Below the pieces are notes generated by a model. It was not told the DNA's origin. It saw only the letters and a program-made list of their open reading frames with translations, and did not search any database. A stretch of 64,000 bases of DNA, taken from contig OY759218.1 in the NCBI GenBank assembly GCA_963662175.1, forward strand, positions 25,442,051 through 25,506,050, in the 5' to 3' direction. Position 1 is the stretch's first letter, and the number at the start of each line of letters is the position of its first letter. The stretch comes from Aradus depressus (taxonomy: Eukaryota; Arthropoda; Insecta; Hemiptera; Aradidae). Below are positions 42,147 through 52,497 of this stretch, in pieces. The position numbers were made by a program, and so were the translations under genes.

Positions 42147-42344
42147 TATAATATATACGAGTACATATATATATAGGGTAGCGATGGCGCCAATCGATTG
42201 ACCCGCCGTCTTTCTCACAGGCAGTACATGCAAGTAAAAAAAAATAGATGAGACTTTAATAGAAGACATGATCGTTTTCCGTGAATCAAGTGTGGCTTCT
42301 CTCTGGCCCCACAGCCGCAAGTTTCTTACTTACTTTACCTTCCC
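42147..42344. other. Non-coding spacer
   Basis: Nothing is recognised apart from a short T/C-rich stretch. Confidence 0.35.
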
Positions 42345-42855
42345 TGGCGCTACGGTCCTAGCAGAACCTGGGCCTCCGCAACGATCTTTCGCCATTCTTC
42401 TCTATCCTCGGCCTCCCGTTTCCATCTTCTCACGTCCTCCAGCCAACGTAAGCTGAGTCTACCTCTTCTTCTTTGTCCTCCCGGGTGTCCCTCCAGTATC
42501 CTCCTCGGCAATCTGTCTGGCTCCATCCTCTGTAAATGCCCCAGCCACCGCAGCCGCCCCTGCTTCACGAAGGCCACTAGGTCCTGGCTCTTGTACAGGT
42601 CCCTCATCTCCCTATTGGTCCTTATCCTTCATCTATCCCTCTCTGGAGTAGGGCCGTATATCTTCCTCAATACCTCCTCTCCCATGTATTGAGCAAGACT
42701 TCGTCCCTCCTAGTCAGGACCCAGGTTTCACTCGCATGTGTGACGACCTGTCTCAGGACTGTTTTATAAATAAATCCGGAAATTTTGCCTCTTAAAAATT
42801 CATTTGTTGATGAATTTTGATTCATCAGTCCATAACATTTCATCAAAGAAATTGT
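42345..42855 (-). pseudogene. Non-LTR reverse transcriptase C-terminal region
   Basis: The minus strand gives ISGFIYKTVLRQVVTHASE, then TWVLTRRDEVLLNTWERRY. After a frame change it gives QGRLRWLGHLQRMEPDRLPR, RILEGHPGGQRRRGRLSLR and WLEDVRRWK. 'Y.T..R....YGSETW..T..D...L...ER+' followed by 'RLRW.GH..RM...R.P+R.L.G...G.R..GRP..RW.D' is a widespread C-terminal region of arthropod LINE polyproteins after the RT domain. The RT palm is missing. It is GC-richer than its surroundings. Confidence 0.82.
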
Positions 42856-43110
42856 CATTGTCAAATGAAATCTCTTCCATACCAGGATTTGCAATCAATA
42901 TGTGTAATCACCGTCTCGTAGTCCCTGTAGTTTTGAAAATTGTATCTCATACTAAATTTCATGTCGATACATTCATTGCTCCGGCAGTTATTAGGTTTTT
43001 GTGCCATTTTTGAAATCGGGGGTCGGAAAACATGAAATTCCGGTGAAAATAAATATCGAATTTCTGACTGATTGCATAACTTTCCTTATTTTTCGTATAG
43101 CCAGGGAAGT
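42856..43110 (+). repeat. GGGGAAGT-family repeat, partial copy
   Basis: 'tttcatgtcgatacattcat', 'gctccggcagttattagg', 'atgaaattccggtgaaaat' and 'tcgaatttctgactgattg' match the copies at 34.5 and 36.4 kb. It ends near 43105 with 'agccagggaagtaata'. Confidence 0.7.
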
Positions 43111-44249
43111 AATAATCGCAAAGAAATAATCAAAATAAAATACTTGTTTTATTTACAAGAACAACACTTCCAATCTATGAAGATGAAAACGTCATTATTT
43201 GTGTGTTTCTTTTCATCCCTTTTATTATACAATATCATGTTGACTAAATGAAAATTTAGTGTTAATTTGTTCAGAAATTATCCTATTTTTTTAAATTAAT
43301 TTTTCAGCGAATTTATAATTGGTCGATATCAACTCATCATTTTTCATTTGAAAAAATAGTATAGCTTCAGAATTTGCAAAGAAATACATGGTGTTATATT
43401 TGAAAAAATTAGGTGTTTACATTTCGGGTTTTCAATTCAAACTTCTTTAATAATAAAAGTAGATTACCTTACATTGCACACTGAAATGTAACAATAATTT
43501 CAAACTTATAAATCTAAAAATGTCAAAAATTGATCATTCTTAAAAGATCCGGATAATTTCAAAAATCCCCTTTGATCACCATGAAAATGAGGACAGTATC
43601 CGGGGAAAAGAAGGCGGATGGCAAACCTTCGTGCACTCCAAAATAATTTTATTTTCAAACCATAATTATATGATTTGTGAAGCCTTTTTGTGATTGCTGA
43701 TTTTACCATATCCTTTTATATTCGATTACAAAATTCTCATTTTAAAGAGAAGAATATGGCAGTACCCAAGACGTGTTTATTTCAATTTTTTAAAGTTATT
43801 TAGGAAATGCCAAATTGTGGACATATTTTCATCACTACCACCCAGCCGAGCTCATAAATGTTTTCCACTGGTAATATACAACACCGTAACAATAATGGGA
43901 TGGGGCTTCGAATTTACATAGGTGCTATGAATTTTTAAGTGATTTCTGCGACTGCAGTGTACTGTTCTATTTGGCTTCAACTTAGCACTCATGGTTTCGT
44001 TTTAAGAACTTCTACTATGACGCTGCTCTCCAAGAAATACTTTTTTTTTACTTCTATTTGGCATTTAGACACTGAGGAACCTAGGGCATTGTCCGATTCT
44101 TCTCTTTGAAATGAGGCCATACTCAATTTTATTTCCGTTAAACCAATACATGGTAATAGGATAGGTATGTCAAAAGAATTTTTACATTAAGATAGCTTAT
44201 AAATTAGATTTATAACTATTTGAGTCACACGTATGATTAGTAATAACAA
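43111..44249. other. Non-coding
   Basis: No gene is supported. Short open frames here lack any family motif. Confidence 0.45.
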
Positions 44250-44535
44250 AACTATCAAATAAAGTAAAATGATATGAATAAAAACTGAAAAATAAATAAA
44301 ATATAAATGAACAAATAAAAATAAATAAATATAAATGAATAAATAAAAATATATAAATGAATAAATAAAAAGTTATAAATAAATAATAATATCCATAAAA
44401 TAATAAACATAAGAAATAAACAAAAAATGATAATAATTTTTAATATTAATATATTTAATTAATAATAATATATTATTATATTAATTATTAATAATAATAT
44501 ATTTTTCCGAAGATAATAATAAAAAAAAAAAAAAT
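44250..44535. repeat. AAATAAAT microsatellite and AT palindrome
   Basis: 44270-44420 is built from AAATAAATA and AAATGAATA units. 44440-44510 is a near-perfect AT palindrome (TTAATTAATAATAATATATT and its complement). Confidence 0.85.
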
Positions 44536-44879
44536 TAAAGAAATGATAAAAATACATTAAATAATATACCAAGAGAAATTAAATATACCAAGTGAAAAAT
44601 AATGATTTAACAAACGTAGATTCTGAGTTTTAAGGTGTGGGGGAACTCTGCTCAAAAAATAAAAATGAACGCTTTGTATTAAATAATGTTTTTGGATATG
44701 AAACATGATTTTTTATTGTGGTTATTTTATTCTTTTTGATCAGTGAGAATAAAATTCCGTTTCCTCTAACATAACATTTTTTAGAACTAAAAATGAACAC
44801 TTTGAAGTTAAACATTTTTTTATTGTATCTATTGACTTCAAGAAGTGGGGAAGGGTATTAAAAAAATTAATTTTTTTTA
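44536..44879. other. Non-coding spacer
   Basis: Nothing is recognised. Confidence 0.4.
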
Positions 44880-46690
44880 TGAGTTATACTTTTATCAAAA
44901 AGAGAATAGCAATGTTTACTTATTATAAAGTCTTCTTTCTTCCTGGTATCGTAATCATGAATAGTATTGTTGAGAGGGAAAATATCTTTATTTTTCCTAA
45001 TAACCATTTATGTTTCAAATATAAACAGCGAAGGCAAAGGCAGGATTTTAAGTTGTTTAAATATTTCTCTGCAGCTTGTTCTTTGAGTAATATTGTTAAT
45101 AATTCTTATTGCTTTCTTTTGAAGTCTGAAAATATTAATACTCGAGCTACATGAGCCCCAATAAAGAAGCCGTTCGTTTAAAGTTTTCAAGAGCTTTGGA
45201 GCAGAATATTAATACTTGAGCTACATGCGCCCCAATAAAGAAGCCATTCGTTTAAAGTTTCCAAGAGCTTTGGATACGGATTCATTCAGAGAGATGGGAT
45301 TTTTTGCCGTCATGAGTATATTATTATCATCCGCAATAAGGACCGAACTAAAGGGTTTCATATAGGCTAGGTAAATCATTAATGTATATAAGGAACAAAG
45401 GCCCTAAGATTGATCCCCAGTCCCCCTTCCAGATAAGTAACTACCAAAGAGATCAAGCGCTTTACCTCTAATGCCTAGTGACTCATTTTTTTAAGAACAT
45501 TACCAGATCGAAGGCTTTAGTTAAATCGGCGAATATACCAGACACTTGTTCTTTTTTGTCTATAATTAAAATTATTTGTTCAATAAATTGAAATGTGGCA
45601 TTTGAAGTCGATTTATTTTTTCTAAAACTGAATTGTTCGCCAGTTAGCAGTCTATTAATTTCGAAGAAATCAATAAGTCTCTTCAACATTATTTTCTTAA
45701 CAATTTTCGAAATTGTTGGGAACAGTGAGTTCGGTCTATAATTTTCCGTCATTAGTTTATCACCTTTTTTGAATAGTGGCTTTATTCTCGCTAATTCCAG
45801 TGAGTTAGGAAAACAACCTGATTCAAAACAATGATTGATTACGATACTCCAGAGGCTCTGCGATATTTTTGGAAACATTTTCGATTATTTTCTTCGATAA
45901 ATAATACTTGTATGATACTTTTTTTTTCATACCACGGATATAATTAATAACTTCTTCACTGGTTGCTTCATAGAGAAACATGGATTTAACATTTGGTTAT
46001 CTTTAGTTGTTAGGAAGTATTTATTTATTTCATCAACTGTTTCTTTTTCTATCAGAACTGTTCTACCGTCACTTATTTGTAATTTTTCTATTGTTTCATA
46101 TTTTTTTTTTATTTCGATATTTATTAGACTCCAGAGCATTTTAATTTTATTTTCTGACTGTTTTTTTTTTTTTAATGTAACTGTTTAGCTGCTCTGAACG
46201 TTTTCCTATAGACTCTTTTGACCGAGTTATGTACTTTCGTAATTGAGGTTCTAAATTACTCGGCGAGGATTTGATGGCATGAAGCTATTTCATTTTTTCT
46301 GAGGAGATTTAAAGGCCTTGGGGGGTAAACCACCTATTTCGAACTTTTGTCAGTTTTCTAACAGTTTTTATAGACATTTGCCTTGTTCACATGTTCTAGT
46401 AGTAATTCTTGAAATCTGTTACAAATGTTATTTGCATTATTTTGATTAGTGTTGAGATCTTCTCAGGTCTCCTTTTCGTGAGCTTTGTTTAATTCTTCAA
46501 GTTTTTGGTTACTAACATTTCTATATTTAAGACATTGTACAGTGTTTTTAATATTATCCGGAATGCTAAATGACATGGTAATTCCTTCATGGTCCGAGAA
46601 ACCCGATTGGTTCTATATTAGCTTCAATAAGTTCTAATGGGATATTGGTTGCTACTAGTCAATCACTAGTCCATTAGTTGTTATTGTCAA
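44880..46690 (-). mobile_element. CR1/Jockey-type LINE ORF2 remnant
   Basis: Read from 46690 to 44880 on the minus strand it gives the end of an endonuclease, a pre-RT region and most RT blocks, with many stops and frameshifts. It ends in the C-terminal region with FPLNNTIHDYDTRKKEDFII near 44990-44930. It is AT-rich like its surroundings, so it is older or from a more AT-rich family than the gypsy remnants. Confidence 0.85.
44900..46660 (-). pseudogene. LINE ORF2 (endonuclease end, reverse transcriptase)
   Basis: Blocks in order are: GFSDHEGITMSFSIPDNI (endonuclease SDH motif), NTVQCLKYRNVSNQKLEEL, a broken pre-RT region, NSLELARIKPLFKKGDK, NYRPNSLFPTISKIVKKIM, FSFRKNKSTSNATFQFIEQI, EQVSGIFADLTKAFDLV (catalytic Asp of motif A region), GSILGPLFLIYINDLPSLYE, ADDNNILM (the catalytic Asp pair), INIFRLQKKAIRIINNI, CREIFKQLKILPLPSLFIFE. 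Reverse transcriptase copies the element's RNA at the target site. At least six frame breaks and a 74-bp tandem duplication (45131-45278) disable it. Confidence 0.85.
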
Positions 46691-46850
46691 AGAGCCGAGT
46701 AATTCTAAAAGCTGGGTCGGCTGAACATTGGGTAGTCCGTTTCCGTCACCAGCTGCCGTAGGTCGAGTCCCAAGTACGATCATGTCCCGCACGAACAGTT
46801 CGGGTTGTTGTTCTTCCTTTTAAAGAAGAATGGAAGTACAACCATCTGTA
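46691..46850 (-). pseudogene. LINE ORF2 last codons, second family
   Basis: The minus strand reads SYLGLDLRQLVTETDYPMFS and soon stops, near-identical to SYLGLDLRQLVTETSHPEFS at 50200-50294. It interrupts the LINE whose endonuclease start (VTVLYQNIQCL) lies at about 46920-46880 and whose endonuclease end is at about 46600, so it is probably a nested 3' fragment. Confidence 0.65.
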
Positions 46851-46859
46851 ATAAGCATT

Positions 46860-47270
46860 GAATATTTTGGTATAATACCGTTACCAGATTTGAATCTACT
46901 TTAGCCCTGTCTTTATTTTTGGTATTTTCTACATACTGATTTTCTCTAATTATTTCTAGGGCAAAGACATTGAGTTGCTAAATAGGCAGCGACCATTTTT
47001 GGGGTGACATTAACTTAGCTAAACCTTGTACAAAGGTGACTCGGGGATGGAGGCCGGTTAGTCGGTTGAGCCGAGGTGGTGCAGCTCGGTCGGGGATGTC
47101 ATTGATGCCGCCCATGACGATCAGATGACGCACCGTTCCTCCGAGCAGGATCCAATAGTGTGTCTAATCTTGCTGCCGGGTAGCTCATAATGACAGCCTC
47201 GAACTGGCTAGAAGGAAGCTGGCCCCTTTGGCATGAGACCACAATTCCGTCCGCTTTCCGCTATCAATAC
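46860..47270 (-). pseudogene. LINE leader: endonuclease start and unidentified upstream ORF
   Basis: SNLVTVLYQNIQCL at about 46930-46880 matches the first strand of a LINE endonuclease ('ILYQNVRGL'). Upstream, GC-richer sequence reads VRHLIVMGGINDIPDR and TGLHPRVTFVQGLAKL. The GGINDI string recalls SGNH-type esterase domains found in some CR1-group ORF1 proteins, but the rest of that fold is not visible, so I leave its identity open. Confidence 0.4.
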
Positions 47271-49030
47271 AACCTTCTTGGATAACTAGAAGGTGTTGGA
47301 TTAAGGGTGAGGTGCTGCTTCTTTGTATGGCATTGGACTCAACATCGTCTTATGGCTAAAATTAAAGAAAGCACTTCTAATTATCAATTCTTAAACCTTT
47401 ATGAGAAGTCTGTGCGTGCAAAAGCTGTAAAGAAGCATGTACTAATTAACAGAAGCTGTTCGTTTAGAGGTAAGGCACTAGTATTCTGAACGACATATCT
47501 CTGAACGTTTTATACCTCAAATTAAAGATAACTCCAAGTGACAAATTGGAGAGTTTAGTATAAAATCAAGCTTTCAAAGAACCCCCCCCCCCCCCCCCCC
47601 CCCCTTCCTTCCCTCCCTCCCTCTTCCGATGGTCTTACAACTGGGTGATACATATCTCGATTTCTATAGAAGTCTGTCAAATGCCCCCTTAAAGACTTGT
47701 TTTATTTGCCCCGGGGAAGGGGGACTGAGGAACCCCGTTGAGGATCTCTGTCCTAAAAGTACCCCTTAGTCCATAAAAACAACAATAAAAAGTTTTATCG
47801 GTTTCCAACATAAAATGTACACCAGTCTACTAGAGATTTTATGAAAATATGGCGAACATTTTTTTTTCGCATATTATACAGCTGATGTATGTTCCCTTGA
47901 GTGCGGCTAGTATAACTATAAGTATTTCTTGGCTCCTCGAAGACCGTAAAAGAAACATAACTGATGTATAACATCTGTCCTCAAATTAAAGGGTAATGGA
48001 CAAACAAAAAATCGAAAAAGTTCTCCTGTCTCCATCTCGGGTGCAATTAGATCAAAATCCCTAAAAGAAATTTCGAATCTTACCTTCATGATTTTTTCTT
48101 CTTCAGATTTTTAGCTTCAATAGGAACGATTGTTGAGAACGGGGGGGATATGACTTCGTTTATTATGGATTTGGTTGTTCTTTTGGACGTTCTGAAGATT
48201 TATTAATTTAGTATCTTGAAAAATATATTTTCGTTACGAACTCTCAGAACCCTTCAATTTGACATCCTACTGGACTGTGTTTTTTAAGGTTCCCGTAGTT
48301 CGAAGACCGTGTATGAAATCCTATCCCTGAGTTTGCACAAAGTTAAAGGGTGATGTGAAGACCCTGCCATAATTCGATGGGGCAAAAATAATAAGGTAAA
48401 TAGGAAATACTTAGCGAAAAAAATATAGTATTTTTAAGTTATGGAGTAGCTTGGATAGTGATGGGACTTTAGAATTCCAAGAGGTCATTTATATATAATG
48501 TATTTGTATATACAACGAATTAACTCGAAATATATAGAACCAGAGTATTTTTAGTGCTTTTGTAAAAGGAAATGTAAAAATATTGAAAGAATTCGTATGG
48601 TGCTCTAGTGGGGGTTAGGAACTTTACAATATCCAGTCAATCAATATACTTGTGGTGAACGAGATTCGAAACCGAGAAATTGTCCAATTCTTAAGACAGT
48701 GTAGTGGCGTAAACAGAAACAACATTTAAGAACATTCGACTTTTTAAATGTATGAACCTGATCACATTTCTCAGTATTTTTATATTTTTTCATTTAACAG
48801 CAGCTGTTCGTTTAGGGGTAAGTAGAGGTGCACAAAATTATCATAATATCAGCATTGTCGACACCACGATATTATCGAGGAGAAAATATCGATTTTTCAG
48901 AAGTTTATGTTATCTGTAGGCTTTTTGCTAATAAAGATTTTTTATTATACTAATGCCTGAATGTGTTTTATCTGGTGTTGCCCGGGGAACTGTCTATCAT
49001 GCCATTTCTAGGCCAATCTTCATCAGTACA
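47271..49030. other. Non-coding with a 23-C run
   Basis: No gene is supported. 47582-47604 is a poly-C tract followed by CCTT/CCCT repeats. 48840-48900 contains ATATC/GATAT-rich short inverted words. Confidence 0.45.
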
Positions 49031-49235
49031 TTCATTATTAAATAAGTAATAGAGATGTATCAATCCAACTACATATATTTTTCTTCATGAGATTTGAAGG
49101 CTCGTAAATTCTTGTCTAATTTTTGGTTTATGTATGTTCAGATTCACCACCTGAAGATGGCAAATTGCCGAAACTAGGTAAAAATAAAATATATATAGTT
49201 GGATTGATACATCTGTATTATTTATTTAACAAGTA
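49031..49235. repeat. Inverted repeat with hammerhead-like loop
   Basis: Left arm AGATGTATCAATCCAACTAC (about 49050) and right arm AGTTGGATTGATACATCTG (about 49198) are inverted; flanks TTAAATAAGTAAT and ATTATTTATTTAA extend the pairing. The roughly 95-bp region before the right arm contains CTGAAGATGGCAAATTGCC then GAAAC (49153-49176), matching the CTGANGA-stem-GAAA pattern. Confidence 0.8.
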
Positions 49236-50160
49236 AGTCCACTACTTCCGCCTACCAACCAAGAAATATGTACATTTATTATGGTTGACATTTTCAGTGA
49301 TTCACATGGAGATGAGGCATGTTGTCATCATTCAAATCCTTCCAAAAAGAAATTGGCAAGTTAGGCAAAGCTTTTCATAGTGAAACACGTTCAATAAATG
49401 AACTCTACACAAGGAGGTTAAACTCAAGAAACAACAACAAAAATACTTTCAATAAATAAACTCGTTTAAGAGAGCTGCTATGGAAGTGGGGAAAAAAATA
49501 ACGTTGAATGGTTTAAGTATCAATAAATAAGGTTTTTATCTCATTAGGGGTGACGTTGTAGAGGAATTAACTGTGAAATATATGGGGAGGGAGGGTTCAA
49601 CTCTATTTTGGGGCATAACTACTTCAGATGTGGGGACAAGACAAAGATTAACTTAAAATACTTTTTCAGAAATTAGTCCATCAGTAGAGCCTATATATAT
49701 TTTTTAAATTGTATGAGTTTCAAAAATTTAATATTGAGTTGTGACTGGAATTTCCTGTTTTCCCATCACCTTAAGCCAAAAATTAAGAAAAAAATATCCC
49801 AGATCTATCTCTGTATGCGAATGTTTGTGGACACGATAATTCCCGGTAGAATGTATATGCATGAAATTGTGTAATATACATTGAGACATTACTTATCTCA
49901 ATAAAAATATAAACGAAATAGCGTTTTGTTCAAATCTAATATTTACTCCTCCCTGTTCGGGAAGTCAATTGTAACCCCTTCCTTTCAACGTTGCCAATGC
50001 GCACAGACTTTAGTATATGAGAGATGTATGATTAATAGTCTCGGAGTGATGGGGAAGTACTCTCTGATAGAGAGAGACGCATAGACATAGGGACAAATAG
50101 ATAGAGATAGAGACGCATTGATATATAGACAAATATAGAGAGGAACACGAACGTATGTAG
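49236..50160. other. Non-coding with repeat fragments
   Basis: No gene is supported. 49730-49870 has inverted GGGGAAGT-family words ('gtggacacgataattcccgg'). 50055-50145 is GATA/GAGA-rich. Confidence 0.4.
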
Positions 50161-50164
50161 ACCT

Positions 50165-50294
50165 TGATTGCCCGCTGTATGACCAGGCCAGGATGGAATT
50201 GATTGGCGGGACCGGATCGTACCTGGGACTGGACCTGCGGCAGCTGGTGACGGAGACCAGCCACCCAGAGTTCAGCCGGTTTGTCGGCTTCTAG
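50165..50294 (+). pseudogene. LINE ORF2 C-terminus
   Basis: The frame ends CPLYDQARMELIGGTG, SYLGLDLRQLVTETSHPEFS and RFVGF before TAG at 50292-50294. 'CP.YD..R..L' with a following 'LL.....' and 'F..FL' is the typical tail of Jockey/I-group ORF2 proteins, after the RT. Only the last 43 codons are present, as in a 5'-truncated insertion. The 46.7 kb fragment is a sister copy. Confidence 0.75.
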
Positions 50295-50662
50295 AATGGG
50301 GAGAAGAAAGCAGTGTGTCTGGCTGAGGAGGATCACTGATCACCACAGATTGGTCACCCCGTCCCGTCAATGTCTTACCTTAGCCCTACTCTCATCCCAA
50401 GCACCCTCATCGTTCGACCTTTTTTTATTATTTTCTTCTACTAGGTACATTTTGCATTCATCTATTTGTTTATTTCTGTTCTGACATATTTAAAATCTCC
50501 TGGTGAGAGGTGCTCACCGATCGCCTCAGATTGGTCGGCAGTTGGTCGCCCTAGATCGGTCTCACTTAAGCCCTGCTCTGATCCAGAGCTCCCTTCACGT
50601 ATGACGGATGGGCGAGGTTGCACAATTGCAAGATACACCTTAAAAAGTTAATAAATAAATAG
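50295..50662 (+). repeat. LINE 3' UTR with duplicated tail unit
   Basis: Two related units follow the stop: GATCACTGATCACCACAGAT, TGGTCACC near 50330 and TGCTCACCGATCGCCTCAGA, TTGGTCGG near 50508. Each is followed by CTTACCTTAGCCCT or CTCACTTAAGCCCT, and the second ends in 'aataaataaat'. A third copy of the unit is at 53940-54100. Such tandem 3' units are common at LINE tails. Confidence 0.65.
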
Positions 50663-50680
50663 TAAATAGATACAGAATGG

Positions 50681-51745
50681 GGGTGCGTCAAGTTTCCAAA
50701 TTATTTCAAATGGAATCGATTGTGCTCAATTTCTGCTGGATTGTGCTGATAAATATTTCGTTTGTGCTGCTTCGCAATAGTGTTTTTGAACAATTAAATA
50801 TGGGGCGCCAACTTGACGCTAGCCCCCTCAGATTTGGATTTTTAGAAACATTTTAACGCCAATCGATTGTGCTCGATTTGTACTGGATTGTGTTGACAAT
50901 AATACGTTTTATGCTGCATCGCAAATTCGTGTTTTTAAAAAAAACATATCCGGCGGGGCCAATTTCAGGCAGATCGCTTTTTTAGATTATTTGACGCTAA
51001 TGACTTGCGCAAATTTTGTAACGATGTGCGGAATACTGCTAACAGTAATTCATTTGTGTTACCAGGGAATATTTGTTTATTCAACAAAAAAAAAAAAAAA
51101 CGAACAAAGTTGATGCAATGTGTTGCTATTCCGTAATATTAACTATTAGTTATATTGTGTTTAATAGAAAAGGAAGAGAAACGTTTCCAAGAATGTTAGC
51201 CAACTAAATTGGAACCAAATTATCTTTTATCCATAACATTACCAGTTGATCTAATTACATTACATCCCCGAATCCATCTAATATTCTCAGAAGGCCGTCC
51301 TCTTCCCTCCTCTCTATTCTCAGCTATGGTGTAATACTAGGCTGCTAAAATGCATAATTTTCTGCACTATTCATCGGCCCTAAAATATTGCCAAAGAGGT
51401 AGTTTAGAGGCAGAGCTGGCGTCAAGTTAGTCCTACCACATTAAGCGGATGGGCTTTCTTCAAGTTGGTCACCGGTTTTTTTGTAAATAACGCCATATTG
51501 CGAGGCAGCACAAAACGAATTATTGTCAGCAAAAACCGAGAACAATAGATTGGTGTTGAAATTTTTCTGAAAATTCAAAGTTGAGGGAGACTAGCGTAAA
51601 GTTGGCCCCTATATTCAATTGTTCAAAAACACTGTATTGTTGTGAGGGAGCACAAACGAAATAATTATCACCACAAACCGCGCACAATCGATTCCATTTG
51701 AAATAATTTGAGAAACCTAAAGTGGGAGGCTGATTTAACGCACCT
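50681..51745. repeat. Foldback element with 310-bp arms made of two units
   Basis: Left arm 50681-50990, right arm 51435-51745, loop about 445 bp. The outer unit contains AAATGGAATCGATTGTGC and GTTTTTGAACAATT on the left; on the right their complements are GCACAATCGATTCCATTT and AATTGTTCAAAAACAC. The inner unit has CCAATCGATTGTGCTCGATT on the left and its diverged complement near 51545. 'ggcgccaacttgacgctagc' separates the units on the left and is mirrored by 'tagcgtaaagttggcccc'. No coding region is present. Confidence 0.85.
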
Positions 51746-52366
51746 ACAGAATTGGACATACACACAGACTTTTTTTTAAAATTCATTTTTGACCCCTAAA
51801 AATATGTATTTCTGGTGAAAACTCAATACCAAATTGTTGACCGATTGCATATCATCCCCCATCTGTGGAAATAGCGTGTTGTGTATGTATATAACTGAAG
51901 GACCATTAAACCAAGTTAGATTACACTCTGTTCAGAATTTGTAGCCATCGTCTTCACCATAGTTGGCCACTGTTCGAATGAAAACGTGTCCGCAGATATT
52001 TCGACGATTAGAAAAGTATTCGCGAATATTATTCGTCAAAGTATTACGGATTTTTTCCACAGATAATTTCTATAGTTATTCGTCATCCGCGATTAGATTT
52101 TGCGCAACTCAGGTTTTCACATTTAACAAATTCATGGATTTCAAATCAAACGTCCAATTAGTTTTTAAATCATAGATTTCACAGGTCAACAGATCGGAAA
52201 ATGTTTGAAGCAATCTACAGGAGAGTAATGTGTTAAAGCGGATTTGGTTAAAAGCCTGGGGATATGAGGGCCGAAGTAATGATTACCTGATTTAAATTAA
52301 ACTGTCCCTATAATCGGGACTATCTCGTTAGCAGGTCCGTAATTTGTTTTATATTGAAAATGTTCA
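51746..52366. other. Non-coding
   Basis: No gene is supported. 51805-51860 has degenerate GGGGAAGT-family 3' end words ('gtgaaaactcaatac', 'gaccgattgcatat'). Confidence 0.4.
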
Positions 52367-52497
52367 AACTATTTCTGTAGGATCACCTATAATTAATCAG
52401 CGGAACAATATTCAGCTGATCAATAATCAGTTGAACAATCAACAGCTGAACATCGATCAGCTGAATAATTATAGGTGACCTAAAGAAATAGTTTTAC
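52367..52497. repeat. Palindromic hairpin with internal CAGCTGA repeats
   Basis: AACTATTTCTGTAGGATCAC, CTATAATTA on the left is mirrored by TAATTATAGGTGACCTAAAG, AAATAGTT on the right. The middle holds five or six ATCAGCTGAACAAT-like units, each itself containing the palindrome CAGCTG. It may be a tiny MITE. Confidence 0.85.
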
